Numbered from the stretch's first letter, positions 25,246 through 36,890 are shown. The stretch is 64,000 nt of DNA from Brachynemurus nebulosus (GCA_035578155.1 JAPWDM010000005.1:47882954-47946953), one strand, 5' to 3'. Notes: generated by a model not told the origin, from the sequence alone. Numbers and translations are program-made.

Positions 25246-26063
25246 TACGGTTGCCAACTGTCCCGATTTAATCGGAATGTCCCGATTTTAGGCCTATATG
25301 TCCCGTGTCCCGACGACAGTAGTGACGGGACGCTAATTGTCCCCATTTTTAACATCTAAAATTTTTTTACTTTTTTAATCCCGGCAGTCTCCTATTGTTG
25401 TTTCCAAATTACCGCACTTGCATATCATGTCGTCGCCCGGCCAAGGAAGTAAGTACCTACACATAAAATGTACAGTGTTGTCAGTTTGACCCATAAAAAT
25501 TCCCCCAACAATAGTCAAAATCCCTCCAAAAAATGCATTTTAGGTAGAAGGAACCTCCAAAAAATGAAATAAATCGTTTAACGTACATGAATTACACAAG
25601 TGGCATCCAAAAATAGCCCAGAAATAGCCAATATCTAAAGCTGACAACATTTTGAAAAATGTCTTTCTTAAAAAAAAAATACAGCTTACAGTAAAAAAAT
25701 ATTAATAATAACAATAACAATTTCTCGCAAAATAAAAAGAGCATTGTAATATTGTCTTCGAGGAATGGTTTATTGTATTTTTTTAAAGGATAAATATTGT
25801 CTTAAAATACGATAGCACATATTAAAATTTTAATGGTTGATTTTAAACTGATTATTAAGTAAGAATGGTAAATATATTCTAAGTATTATATGTACCTATT
25901 AAATAGTTCTGTGCATTGTTTAAAGTTCTGGTGGAAATTTTGTCCTTTTGTTTATTAACGATTAAAAATGTTCTTTTTTTATAGCAGTTCCGATTTTATA
26001 TTTCCCGTCCCGCTTTTTTTTTTATTAATCCCGAAATATTTATCGGAAGAGTTGGCAACCCTA
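25246..26063. mobile_element. hAT-like non-autonomous element with 8-bp duplication
   Basis: An 818-bp element with ends TACGGTTGCCAACT and AGTTGGCAACCCTA, flanked by TTTAGTAG on both sides (25238-25245 and 26064-26071). If one duplication and the element are removed, the flanks join as GCTTCGGCTACTTTAGTAG followed by TCTAGGAAACGAAAT. This matches the uninterrupted repeat at 29531-29565. The 8-bp duplication and GGTTGCC-type ends fit hAT. The interior has a TCCCG-rich left part and a CCCGTCCCG-containing right part and no transposase. Confidence 0.85.
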
Positions 26064-26119
26064 TTTAGTAGTCTAGGAAACGAAATGACTTTTCGGTAAT
26101 AGTGTTATATTTCAAGAAA

Positions 26120-27200
26120 AAAAAGAAACTAGAATTTTCTAATTCTTCATTTACTGGTAGATACGTAGTAAGATATTAGTGTATTAAGCTTCAAAATAAT
26201 TAATACAAACTGCAGAATTTGTTAAATCATAACACATAATCAGACACAAAGACATTTTGGAACTTCGATTGTGAAGTTCTTGCTTTCTAATAGTTTTTAT
26301 AACAAATAGTAATTTAAGTAGATACTTAGAACAGTGAATTGAACTTAGAAAAGTGTATGAAATACTATATATAGTCACTACTATATATTTTTCTTTAATG
26401 CAAGTGTTTGTAAGCCCCTTAAATAAACTCAAAATACATTTTCCTACTTCACCTACCCAACGTTACCGATATAAAAAATAATTATTTCCACGGATTCCAA
26501 CAAAATGAGATATTTACGACAGGAAAATTCTATGTAGAAGCGTCGTATATGTAAGTGCAGACCGCATCAACAAAAAAAAAGGTTGATTATAATGGAAGTT
26601 AGAGCCTTAGCACGGAGATGTTGTCGTCTTTCGCACGCTGTTGTGAAATTTTATGTTGCTCCAGGTGATAGACATAATTACCTGTGACAAATTACACATT
26701 AAAATTTACCGGGATGAGTGTGCGGTAATAGCGACGGTAATAACTTGATACTATGGCGTAACAGTGAAAAAAAAACACTGGCGAATCTAACGAAAAATAA
26801 ATTTATTGGCAAATAGAATTGTTAAATTACATTTAAACTTAATGCATCACTTGAATACTTTGAACGACCGCCACTGGTTCACGAAAAAATCCGTAAAATG
26901 AAAGTATCTTCATTCGTTTTAATAAAACCGTTATCCAACTAAATTATTTTGTCGTTTATTTTATTTTCTCTTGGTTGGAAAATCGTCAGCGTTGTTGGTT
27001 AATAAATAAATTTTCTTTCTTTGGCTATAGCTAAATTAATTTGAAAATTGAAAATTATTTCACCTAAAATTGATTTAAGTGGAAAAATTTATTTTCTGAA
27101 AATATTTTAAAAGGACGAGCGAGTTCAGGTAATACTTTAAGGTGACTGGCGCGTTAAATATTAAATAGACGTAACTACCAAATACCAAAAATTTTTCATT
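26120..27200. other. No recognisable feature
   Basis: AT-rich DNA. The open frame at 26184-26432 on the minus strand has no family resemblance. A less AT-rich patch at 26580-26760 contains nothing I can name. Confidence 0.45.
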
Positions 27201-27205
27201 AATAT

Positions 27206-28489
27206 CAGTGTTTCTCAATCGCCGGTCCAAAGATCGGTGTCGAGCCTCGAAGGTATATTATGTGCAATATATTTAAATTTTTTCGTCTGTAGCCGAATCG
27301 ACCTAGTAGGAAATCCGTACTAAGTATTCTTAGATAATTAATCAAATTACCTACCTTATAGGAACTTGCCCTATTGGTCATTGGATTTTTTGGATTTTCC
27401 GGAAAATTATAGATGCTGTAAAAAATTTTGACTGGACCGATTTTTAATGTAAAAGGTTTTCGTAAATTTTCCGGAAAATTATAGCTGTTGGAAAAATTGG
27501 ACAGTGAGTACGAAACTGGCGTGAAATTCCTAGGTAGTTTTCTTTTCATTATCATCGATGGCTGCGATTCGGTTGTGCTTACTTTTTCCTTGTAAGATAG
27601 TCAAATAGATTTTTTTAGATTTTACGCTTTTCTACTGAGTTTTAACTATGCGATGGCGTGAAATTAGCGCGAAAATATCATATGAGCAATTTTCCTTATA
27701 TGCGGAAATGATTACGTTTTTGACCTTCAAAAATTATTGATTAATCTTTAGAATATACTCTAATTCAGCGCCAACGTTTCTCAACCTTTTTGCAGTCATG
27801 CCCCGGTAAAATCTCGGGTAATTTTGTGCGGACACATGAATATGATGATTATCAATTTTATAAATTACATTTAATATAAAATATGGTTTTTGAACGATTT
27901 GGCAAAATATGTAGGTATTTTAAATAAATATTGACGTTTTCTGAAGTATTAGAAAAATGTTAAAAGTAATTCTTTAATTATACCTAAATACAATTCTTGC
28001 TAGTCCAGTCTCATCTCCATTGTGAATTGGAATAACATTAGGTCGTGTAATATGAAATGTCGTTTTCCGACCACTTAGTCTATACCATATAATTGAGATA
28101 AATATCGATATTTTCTTAAGCATCACAGTAGGTCATATTTGAAAGTAGTTGTTTAAATTTAAAAAAAAGTTTTGCAGGCTGGAGTAATTGCCACCGTTAG
28201 TTGGAAAACAGTAGGTCGTGTAATATGAAATGTCGTTTTCCGACCACTTGGTAGACTATGTAATTCAGATAAATATCAGCACATTCTTAAGCAGTATAGA
28301 AATGTTTAAAAGCAATTTTTCAATTTTAAACAAAATTATTGTATATACACTAAATCATTTTTGCCTGTAGGTAAAATGTAAGTTGGAAGTTCGCAATTAA
28401 TTGTTTGTAATTAACACATTTTCCTGCGGACCTGTGAGATAGTTTTGGGGCCCGGCACCGATCCCCGGTCCGACGATTGAGAAATACTG
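27206..28489. mobile_element. hAT-like element with internal 170-bp repeats
   Basis: Ends CAGTGTTTCTCAATCGCCGG and TCCGACGATTGAGAAATACTG are imperfect inverted copies over about 40 bp, including GATCGGTGTCGAGCC and its counterpart GGCCCGGCACCGATC. CAGTGTTTCTCAA is a common hAT terminus. No matching 8-bp duplication was found. A second terminus-like phrase, CAACGTTTCTCAACC, begins near 27770, so two elements may be fused. The right half holds the 170-bp repeat (separate entry). Confidence 0.65.
28010..28385. repeat. About 172-bp tandem repeat, two units
   Basis: Each unit has TAGGTCGTGTAATATGAAAT, GTCGTTTTCCGACCACTT, then GTAATTCAGATAAATATC or a close variant, and CTTAAGCA. The shared phrase starts near 28041 and 28213. 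The same unit occurs at 36890-37190. Confidence 0.85.
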
Positions 28490-28949
28490 CTCTAATAATG
28501 TACCAACCACCTTAAAGTTACGTGAAGGACTTAAAGGACAAAAGGCTTTCGCGTCCTCTTACACATTAATCCTCAACAATATCCGAAAACTATAATATGT
28601 CAAGTTAAGCTTAATGGATGAGGTCGAACAGAGAAATTTTATTCGGTTTTCTATGTATGTATACATATATTTATTGTAGCTAAAATGTTAGAAATTTTGT
28701 TTCAGTGTTCAGAAAACAATAAGTTAGTTATACCATTTTGTTATTTAAACGACGCTTACGATTAAAAGTTACATACAGTATCTACTGTAACACAATATTA
28801 AAAAAAATAAATAAATAAAAGGAAATAAATAAAATACGTTGGCAATGAGGTGTGGCACACAGCTACCTCGTACTAGTAAAAGACTTTAAAACAGTATTCT
28901 TCCAAATATATATATCGTGAAATTATATTTTCGCCTTAAGGTTCATAAA

Positions 28950-29585
28950 AAATTGTTGTAACTCAAAATACTTAAAGGCTAAATTATAAAATAATAGCAA
29001 AAATATTTTAGAAACTAACCCCCAAAATACTTTAAAAAATTGAGCGTAGTGGGACTAACAGTAAATAAGATATTGACATTTAATGGGATTTTATGGTAGC
29101 GCCGTGGATTCTATTACTCCGAATGCAATGAAATTTGTAGGGGACCATCCAGGAACCAGACCGCATAAGTTCTGACAATTTCATAAAAAGAATTGAATAG
29201 TTCTGAAGTTATGCCACTTGGTGCAATTTAGTATATTAATGGAATGACATGGTAGTGGCGTAGCTACGATTACTCCGATTTCGATTAAATTCATAGAGGA
29301 CCATCTAGGAACCAAACTGCATAATTTCTGAAAATTTCATTAAAAACAATCGAATAGTTCAGAAGTTACTCCACTTGGTGCAAACTGGCAACACACAGAC
29401 GGACAGACAGACGTACGGACGGACAGACACCAAACCCAAATTGTTCAGGAAGCTCTGAAACGCAAAATGTGCGTAATAAATTGTATTTTGGAGGGAAAAA
29501 ATTTTTCATTTTTCAAAAGTAATCACAATGCTTCCGCTACTTTAGTAGTCTCGGAAACAAAATACTTTTCAGGTGAACATTAAAT
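28950..29585 (+). repeat. Dispersed repeat with internal 156-bp duplication
   Basis: Two direct copies of a segment with GATTACTCCGATTTCGAT-type, GGACCATCTAGGAACCA and CACTTGGTGCAA phrases start near 29113 and 29269. They are followed by ACAGACGGACAGACAGACG, AAATTGTTCAGGAAGCTCTG and GCTTCCGCTACTTTAGTAG. The ACGGACAGAC stretch is typical of 3' tails of old insect retroelements. The end of this copy is the empty-site relative for the hAT-like insertion at 25246. Confidence 0.7.
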
Positions 29586-29794
29586 TAACTCATTCTCAAT
29601 GTTCGCACTAATTCGAATACGTATTGCTTTTTCTAACAAGAGGGGTATCAAACTCAGTAGCATAGTGACAATAATTTTGGCCAACACGCTTTCACTTAGA
29701 AGTTAACCGCCCGAAATCTGTGCAATAAAATGGAGCATGTAGCAATGTAGCATGTAATACCTACACAAAGAGCTTATTTTACACCGTTTCAAGC

Positions 29795-29960
29795 CTTGAC
29801 ACGTAGCTGAGTGGTTAGCCGTGGTGACGACTTAGCCGCCCGTTCGATTCAAGACATCTCCAAAATTTTCTTTTAATATCATTTTTCTTATTTTTGTAAT
29901 ATTGTGCAATGACTGAAAAATTATTACATTTGGAATATGGAATTCCAGAAATTTTATTTG
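29795..29960 (+). mobile_element. tRNA-derived SINE head
   Basis: Contains TAGCTGAGTGGTTAGCC (29804-29820), an A-box-like sequence, and CCGTTCGATTCAAGAC (29839-29854), a B-box-like sequence, about 20 bases apart. The following sequence is AT-rich with no acceptor-stem pairing, so it is not a functional tRNA gene. The 3' limit is uncertain. Confidence 0.6.
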
Positions 29961-31180
29961 AAATTTTCTAGAACATTTTCGTTCTGGGTTTTAAAATATT
30001 TTTGATTTTTAGCAAAAACGGCTATGATTTGGTTTAGATTAATTTATATTTTGTGGGTTAGTTACGTAAGCTTTTATCTGCATTTATTTCGTTTAAAAAC
30101 TAATGAAAAATAAAAAATTTTTGTCAGTTTGTTATTTTTATAAACCGCCATCTTCAGTTTAAACTTAATAATGCTCTTTGTTCTTGAATAAACTCGGAAT
30201 TATTGGAAATACTGGCAATGACATTTTTAATTTGTTCTACTTATATACAGTGAGAGGAAATCCATTATTATTCTCGTTTGTTGAATTATTCATACAAAAT
30301 GGCATTTATGTTGCTGTAATACTATTGCAATGGTATCGATGGCATACAAGAACAAACTTTTATTTCATCCGGCAGCCAAGAGAGTTTGTAATTAAAAAAA
30401 AAAATTCACGTCACTATACGGATATATAATATATTGTACTCACTCTATATGTGACAATAAAAGCTGCTGGTAGTAATTTTGCTGTTATTTTTTCCACTTT
30501 TCTTGGGGGCATGGGTGCCTTGCCTCGCGCTTGCGCCCCCCTTTGTGAAAATTTCTTGAACAATAATTACAAGTACAATGTGAACATGTAAAAAAATGAG
30601 CAAGAATGGGACATTGAAGAACAAATATCTGTGACTTGTTTTGTGAGGAACGTTTTTTAATTAGAGATGTCGTAATTTTTTTTTAAACTTTTCTTTATCT
30701 GATTTGTGATGTGCTGTGTACATAGTGAATTGGGAGAAAAGAAAAATCAAAGTAAAATTCCGTTTTAATTCTCGTTTTCAAAGGAAATATTAACTTTTAA
30801 TCTAGATAATTTCAAAATTTATTGTTTTAAAAAGTCTGCTTTTTAGTCAAACAATGTGATGTAGAAAATTGTGAAAAATTTTTGTCAAAACAGAGTAAAA
30901 TTTTCAGAAGAAATGGATCAAAGAATTTGTAACATTTCCAAAAATTGATTACTTTTGTAAACGGAAATGGGAGGCTCATATCGTTATTATTTTATTTTCA
31001 GCTTTAAAAAGATCTGTCAACTGCAAGCCGTCGGTACATGCGTAAATAGTATTCCGTAAAATAAGTTATTTTTACAAGTTCCTGAATTTCTTTTAACAGT
31101 TGTTTTTAATGGTGCTCAACACACGGAAACATGTCTACAGTGTTGTTCTCTGATCTTAGATTATTAACTTTTTTCCGGAG
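29960..31180. other. Unassigned DNA
   Basis: Mostly AT-rich. A short GC-rich patch (GGTGCCTTGCCTCGCGCTTG at about 30514) may be a decayed DNA-transposon end. An open frame at 30178-30429 has no family resemblance. Confidence 0.4.
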
Positions 31181-31182
31181 CA

Positions 31183-31245
31183 CTTAGTGATTATTTGCGG
31201 GACACTAGTATTCCGCGGAACGGAGTTTGGAAACGTTGCCCTATA
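31183..31245 (-). repeat. Possible hAT-like terminus
   Basis: The minus strand reads GGGCAACGTTTCCAAACTCC, then GTTCCGCGGAATAC. A related phrase, AGTGTTTCCCAAACTTTT with CACGGAACAC, occurs on the plus strand at 33703-33745. Termini of this look are widespread in hAT elements, but no partner end was identified for either. Confidence 0.35.
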
Positions 31246-31609
31246 CCATAATTAATTTGTTTTGTTGCCTTTATCCAATTTATCATCTAAAATTAACCAC
31301 CAGAATCAAAATTTGACTTTTATATTTTATGTCAATAATTGGGCCACCGCACTTTAACTCTGTGTTAAATTTCAAATTTTTGTATCAAATATTATTTGAG
31401 AAAATCGCCTGCGATTTTGATTTATGAAATATCAACACTTTATGGCTTCGCCAGGAACCGGCAAAATTTTTAAAGAAATAAAAAAAAGAAATAATGCGAA
31501 TACACAAATTTTTAATAAAAAAATAATAATAATAAACACAATAACAATAAAGTGATTAAAAATAATATAAAAAAAATACAAAGAATGAAATACTTTTAAT
31601 TATCACAAA

Positions 31610-31610
31610 A

Positions 31611-31641
<31 letters not shown>

Positions 31642-31642
31642 A
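31610..31642. repeat. (AAAT)n microsatellite
   Basis: Eight or so AAAT/AATA repeats next to other A-rich sequence. Confidence 0.85.
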
Positions 31643-31654
31643 TGTTAAAATTTA

Positions 31655-31830
31655 TATGTATTGTGTTATCTGTCTATAACTCTATAACGTTTAGAGAAAT
31701 AATCACATAGAGACTATGTTACCGGTCCACCATAGTCCACGGTAGCATCATACATATCTGTGAGTGACCTCCACAGTTGTCTTAGCTATCACACACATTT
31801 TGCGTGAGCGACCATTAAAGTGTTAAAAAA
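31655..31830 (+). repeat. CACACATGTGTG-type dispersed repeat, copy 3
   Basis: Shares TGTTATCTGTCTATAAC, ACGGTAGCATCATACAT and the CACACATTTTGCG end with 18930-19140. The palindrome has decayed. Confidence 0.6.
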
Positions 31831-32287
31831 TGAAAATGAACTCACACTTGTCTTTTCTTTTATCCGATATTGTTCCGCGAAAGTACCGTATTTTTTAAAT
31901 TTTATTCATGGAAAAAAAAATTATGAATTTTCCATATTATTAAGTGTGCTCTTATAAGAGCAAATACTTATATTGTACACAAAAAGAAACGTTTAACAAA
32001 ATTATACATACATACATTACATACCATGTGAGTTTTTTGAGAGTTGCTATTTTTATTACAACCAAATTTTTATGATAGAAATGGTACTGGAAAAGGTTCT
32101 TTTCTTGGATGTAATGGAAATCTAACCAACCAGAACTCTATTGGTTGAAGTAACTTCAAGTACATATGCATATTTTTACCACCCAACTGATAAATTAAAG
32201 AAATATTAAAAACTTGGGTAAAAAAATTTTTTTGCTCATTTATATTGTTGATTAATGCATTAGATCAGTTTTACCGAAAAATTAATA

Positions 32288-32876
32288 CACACACCGTCAT
32301 AATTAGCGGAACATAAAAAAAAATATAAAAACCATTTATTAAACAAAGTTGGCGGTTTTTTTTCATTTTTATTTAAAATAATATTAAAGCAACGAATCAA
32401 TTGACTTTCCATAGAATTGTTTTTATTTATCATTGATGCAATTCTTTTTAAGAGGTCTGTCACTTTCGAATTCTAATGCCGTTTCTTCTCAATATGATCG
32501 AGCTTCAAACTGCCGAAATTGAAGAATGGCAAAGACTGTGCCAGGAAACGATAGATAACATCATTCTGAGTATAGAAAAACGAATGGAAGCTTTGATAAG
32601 AGCACGGGAGGAACCAGGCGGGATTAAAACGCTGTGTTTCATTTTCTATTTGTTAAATAATCTTTAACTTAAATTTTATTCTTAGACGACATAAGATTCC
32701 AAAAATTTGCCATTTTATATGGTTACTTGTTTTGCTACCGAAATTAAAGATACATCGACTTGTGAATATATAATTTTAAGTGAATAATTAAATAAGATTA
32801 ATATTTTCTTGAAATTAAATGGTTTGTTTGATTTTTACAGATATTTTGTATGTTCCGCTAATTCTGCCGGTGTGTG
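32288..32876 (+). mobile_element. Deleted Tc1/mariner-type element
   Basis: A 589-bp element with ends CACACACCGTCATAATTAGC and GCTAATTCTGCCGGTGTGTG, flanked by TA on both sides (32286-32287 and 32877-32878). The intact MITE copy at 19931-20394 has a single TA at that point (AAAAATTAATATATAGTCTC). This proves a TA duplication, the Tc1/mariner signature. Only a transposase C-terminal remnant is retained (separate entry). Confidence 0.9.
32476..32667 (+). pseudogene. Tc1-like transposase, C-terminal remnant
   Basis: The frame contains E-I-E-E-W-Q-R-L, then E-T-I-D-N-I-I-L-S-I-E-K-R-M-E-A-L-I-R-A-R-E. In Tc1-type transposases the last 40 residues follow a pattern of W, then I or L, S.P.R, and V/I-x-A-x-G-G. 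The order and spacing of W, S, R and A-L-I-R-A-R agree. The M at 32476 is only the first in-frame methionine. The DNA-binding domain and DDE triad are gone, and the frame runs on past the expected stop, so no active enzyme is made. The family assignment depends on the flanking TA-type termini as well as this weak match. Confidence 0.6.
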
Positions 32877-33049
32877 TATATAGTCTCATTGAAAAATCTA
32901 TAAGTTTGTATCATAAGAGCTATAAAGCTCCTGGCTATAGCAATCGATTGTCCCCATCGATATCTACAACTCTTATTTGAACAATTTTTCGATTAAATCA
33001 ACGGTTTGGCTGTAATAAAAATGGCAACTCTCAAAAAACTTACCCAGTA

Positions 33050-34240
33050 TATATAAGGTAACCGGTTGCCCGGTAAATATACTCGTTAATAACTCCTACA
33101 GTATACAGACTCGCTGTGGTGCGGACGCGGGTGTGAGTAGGTGTACATTACTTATTTAGAATATTAATTAATTTGTAACGTGGAAAAACTATTTTTTAAT
33201 TAAAAACTAAACAGACGACATGATGCTATTTTCAATCTAATTACAAAGACGAATACAAAGTAATTACATGATATTTAAATTCGAAAGACAAAACATTCTG
33301 CGCCTCACGCTCACGCCCCACATGCACAACACCCGTCATTTGTTTTTACAGAATAAAGTTATAACTGTGTTTTGTTTTAAAGAAACAAACTATGCTGTGT
33401 AATTGAACTTGTAAATTCCTATTCTGTTTCTCCTTATCTATTTAATTCAATTTATCTATGGTGTGTTTTATTTTGTTTTAGTGTTGTGTTTTGTTTTGTG
33501 AAATATGAATGTAACTATTTTGATAATTAATAAATTAAGTTATTTTGTAAATTTTATTATACCCAAGAGACATTATCACCCTTTTACCGTTTAGCATACA
33601 TAATGTACTTATGCGAATATTTATAGCTATATAAAATTGTGGTGTTTGATTTGAAATACGAGTGTGTCCAGAATTTTCGAAAATGAAATTTAAATTACCT
33701 ATATTAGTGTTTCCCAAACTTTTTTCATCACGGAACACTTTCTAAACTCTGTACGGAACATCAGTTCAAAAATACAGTTGACGAACAAAAAAAAAATATT
33801 GTACCTAGTTTAAAAACTGTATATTATTTAGCCTATCTACTTATGCTACACCAAAGCTCATCATAATAGAAGATGCGCTTGCTATACCTTTTACAATAAA
33901 TTTTAGTAAAGATAAAAAGTATTTTGAAATAATTGACAAAATTTCTTTGCTTTCAAAATGAAATCCTCTTATTGTGGTTTAACTCTCGCTTTGATGATTT
34001 TATGGATTTCCTACAGCCAAGTATTGGTAAATATTAATTTTCAAGTTTTAATGTTTTGTTAGGAAAGTAGGTAATACTTTCCTAAATAATTAGTTTATAT
34101 ACACTGAAGTTGCTTGTTTATTTTCAACGTAAAAACAACATTTAAACAAGAAACTTTACATATTATAATTTTCTTCAAAGTAACTCTAAAGCAAAAAACC
34201 ATAGATAAAATTAATTTACCCATTGTAGCGCTAATATTAT
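33050..34240. other. No recognisable gene; AT-rich
   Basis: Contains the isolated hAT-like phrase at 33703-33745. A GC-richer patch at 33105-33150 and another at 33298-33340 (CGCCTCACGCTCACGCCCC) are unassigned. Confidence 0.4.

Positions 34241-34242
<2 letters not shown>

Positions 34243-34315
<73 letters not shown>
34243..34315. repeat. (TA)n microsatellite
   Basis: About 73 bp of pure TA. No element of the (TA)n-core family flanks it. Confidence 0.95.
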
Positions 34316-34320
<5 letters not shown>

Positions 34321-34726
34321 AGTAGGTATTTAGACTGAAAGTTAAACGAAACAAAAAAAATTTTCTGAGTACGTGTTGAATACACCTTAAGTGAAGGTTC
34401 CTCAGAAATTGGAGATATTCATAGTTTTTGGGATAAAATATTGGATATTAGGTATATTTTTCAGAGTACATAACAAAAATTGGTAAATATATTTAAGAAT
34501 ATTACTTCGACAGTCAGGTTTTACTAATGTTTCTATGAAGGCCAATTACGTGATAATTTGGTTTCATGTATTTCCCTTTTCTTTAAAAATATTGAATAGA
34601 AAACAGTGAATAAGCGCCTATGTTAGTGTATATAGTGCTAGTCATTACATAAAACCAAATAGCTCTATCGTAGAACCCTCTATAACATACAGAATTTCTG
34701 GTTATGAAAATTAGTATATATTAGTA

Positions 34727-34734
<8 letters not shown>

Positions 34735-34798
<64 letters not shown>

Positions 34799-34828
34799 TA
34801 CTAAATATATATATATATATATATATGT

Positions 34829-34879
<51 letters not shown>

Positions 34880-34896
34880 TATATAATATATATATG

Positions 34897-34955
<59 letters not shown>
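34735..34955. repeat. Complex (TA)n tract with inverted structure
   Basis: Several TA runs are separated by GTAAAATTATATA-type phrases. The left block is flanked by AGTATATTTCTATATA and its inverted copy TATATAGAAATATACT, giving a large AT cruciform potential. Confidence 0.9.
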
Positions 34956-35014
34956 GTAAAATTATATAAATGTATATGTAGGTATGTATACAATAAATTA
35001 AACGTATATGTACA

Positions 35015-35230
35015 GAGCCCGAAAGATGGTAGGACAGGTGGGGCAATTGCCCGGGGGCCCGGGTCTAAAAAGGGGGCTCGCAGCTTCGATTAAAGGCCCG
35101 GAGAAAGTGGAGACGACGTTTATTTTTTTTTTTTTTGCTCGTCAATTGTGTCTCTGGGGAAAAATTTTGTTGTTGTGCCCGGGGTCGGTCGCTTTTCTCG
35201 CCTGCCCTGCCTCAATACAAAAGGGTATAG
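35015..35230. repeat. GC-rich fragment with CCCGGG blocks
   Basis: GGGGCAATTGCCCGGGGGCC, GGGTCTAAAAAGGGGGCTCG and a TTTGCTCGTC phrase that also occurs at 21110-21125 (AAAAGTGGAAAAGGCGTTTA, TTTTTGCTCGTCG). It looks like a decayed DNA-transposon terminus. The open frame through it is fortuitous. Confidence 0.45.
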
Positions 35231-35502
35231 CCGGATAAGTGTAGGTGAATCGGCCCTGGAAGTGAATTATTTTAGTAACTATATTAACGGTATGGTGAGG
35301 CTGTAAATAATTGATATCTACAATTTTGGCGACCAATTGAAAAAAAAATTTTGTAATTTTCTAAATTTTTTTAGTTATCTCCATAATTACTCAGTTTTAA
35401 CCGCCAAAATTGAAGATATCAATTACTTACAGCCTCACCATATCATTAATATAGTTATTAAAATAATTCGCTTTCGGGGCCGATTCACCTATACTTATCC
35501 GG
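35231..35502. mobile_element. Foldback MITE, 272 bp
   Basis: Arms of about 102 bp, from CCGGATAAGTGTAGGTGAAT inward to ATCTACAATTTTGGCG, are inverted copies with about ten differences. The unpaired centre of about 65 bp includes a T-rich stretch. No coding sequence. GGCTC-rich sequence on both sides suggests it sits inside an older repeat. Confidence 0.85.
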
Positions 35503-35519
35503 CTCTACACTTTCACTTC

Positions 35520-36890
35520 CGGGGGGCTATTTCTCACTTCAATTTTCTTTTCTTGACTGATAAAAATTTTGTTGACCTTATCTCTGAAAACTGCCAACAC
35601 AACTTATTTGAAATAATTTGTGACAACTTATTTGAAATAATCTGAAACTGAATAGTTCACAAATTAAATTTAAAATTAAAATAGAAAAAAAAAAAGAAAA
35701 AATAACTAAGAAAAATCGTGACAAAAATTTTTCGTCACCACTGCAATACAGGACGGCATTTCAAGAAATTAAGGAAAATTGTTTTTCACTCTATATGTAT
35801 ATTACATCCGAAATTGAATATTCGTAGGGCAAAAGATGTGGAAACTATGGGAGTGTGATTGCAAGATTTTTTTTCGGAACCCTAAAAGAAATTGTAACAC
35901 AACTTATATTGTCAATAAAATTATACAATGTGTCCAAAAAACACGAAAAAATAAAGTGTCATCCCAACGATGTTTATTGATATACAAAAACTTTTTTTAT
36001 CAACATCATAAAATTCCATTATTTTAATGAAAAACTTTTGTTAAATTATACCGAACGTTTCAGTTAAAATTTTCACACAGGAGATAAAGTATTTTGCAAA
36101 TTTTATGTAAAACACATGGTACACTCAATATATACATTACACCCTCGATGATTGTTATCATAACTCATTCGACTAAAAAATATTATTTGTCATACAATAT
36201 GGGGTCAATTCTATATATGGAGATATTTTATTGTATATATATTTTTGTACGATATGATTGTATTTAGCGTGTAAAAATCAAATAAAAATATAATATCCCG
36301 CTTTCTGATGCCCGCCAATCCCTCTCCACCATTTTGTGCCAGTGCCGCGGGCTATATTTCTGTCACAGGCAATATCATTGTATCCAGATAAGTATCTTTA
36401 TTATATTTAAAAAAAAAAATAACAAGAACGGAAAACAAGTGTGTGGAAGCAATAAAATAAAAGGAATTGATTCGAACAGATTTAGCGCGCAGATAGAAAT
36501 TCGTACATGCACTAGTATTTGCCAATTTTGTTTTTATTAGATTACCATGGTAATTAACAAAATGGAACGGTTATATCACAAACAGTGTCATGGATTACGG
36601 TATCAATGACCTTCAGTTCGAATACTAATATCCGAAATTTTTTGATGTTTACGGGGAGTTAGGTCACATAGAGAAACGAAATTGTTATTTTATGTAATTA
36701 TGTAATATATTATTGTATATAATACATTAACAAAAGTATTCTTACGTGTGCTATTTGTGAAAATCAACAACGAAGATGTTAGATTGCGTATTTTTACATC
36801 TTTTTAACTGATTTTCGCAAAGAGCACATGGTCAAAACACTTTTATTTTCAGAGTATACACGATCTTAGCCCGCTAAAAGCTTCCAGCTT
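35520..36890. other. No recognisable gene
   Basis: Holds a direct repeat (ACTTATTTGAAATAATTTG type, at 35602 and 35628) and the phrase TTTTTTTCGGAACCCTAAAA at 35868-35887. Otherwise unassigned. Confidence 0.45.

Larger units (their letters stand above)
32024..33046. mobile_element. 464-bp MITE family, copy split by a Tc1-like element
   Basis: The left part (32024-32287) and right part (32877-33046) match 19931-20394 throughout, from CCATGTGAGTTTTTTGAGAG to ATGGCAACTCTCAAAAAACT. The interruption is the element at 32288-32876. The host copy is older than its guest. Confidence 0.88.

Noticed and set aside
27205..27555. 116-codon minus-strand frame beside the hAT-like left end
   Set aside because: It begins in the terminal repeat and repeats the phrase Y-N-F-P-E-N because the DNA has a short internal duplication; no transposase motif is seen.
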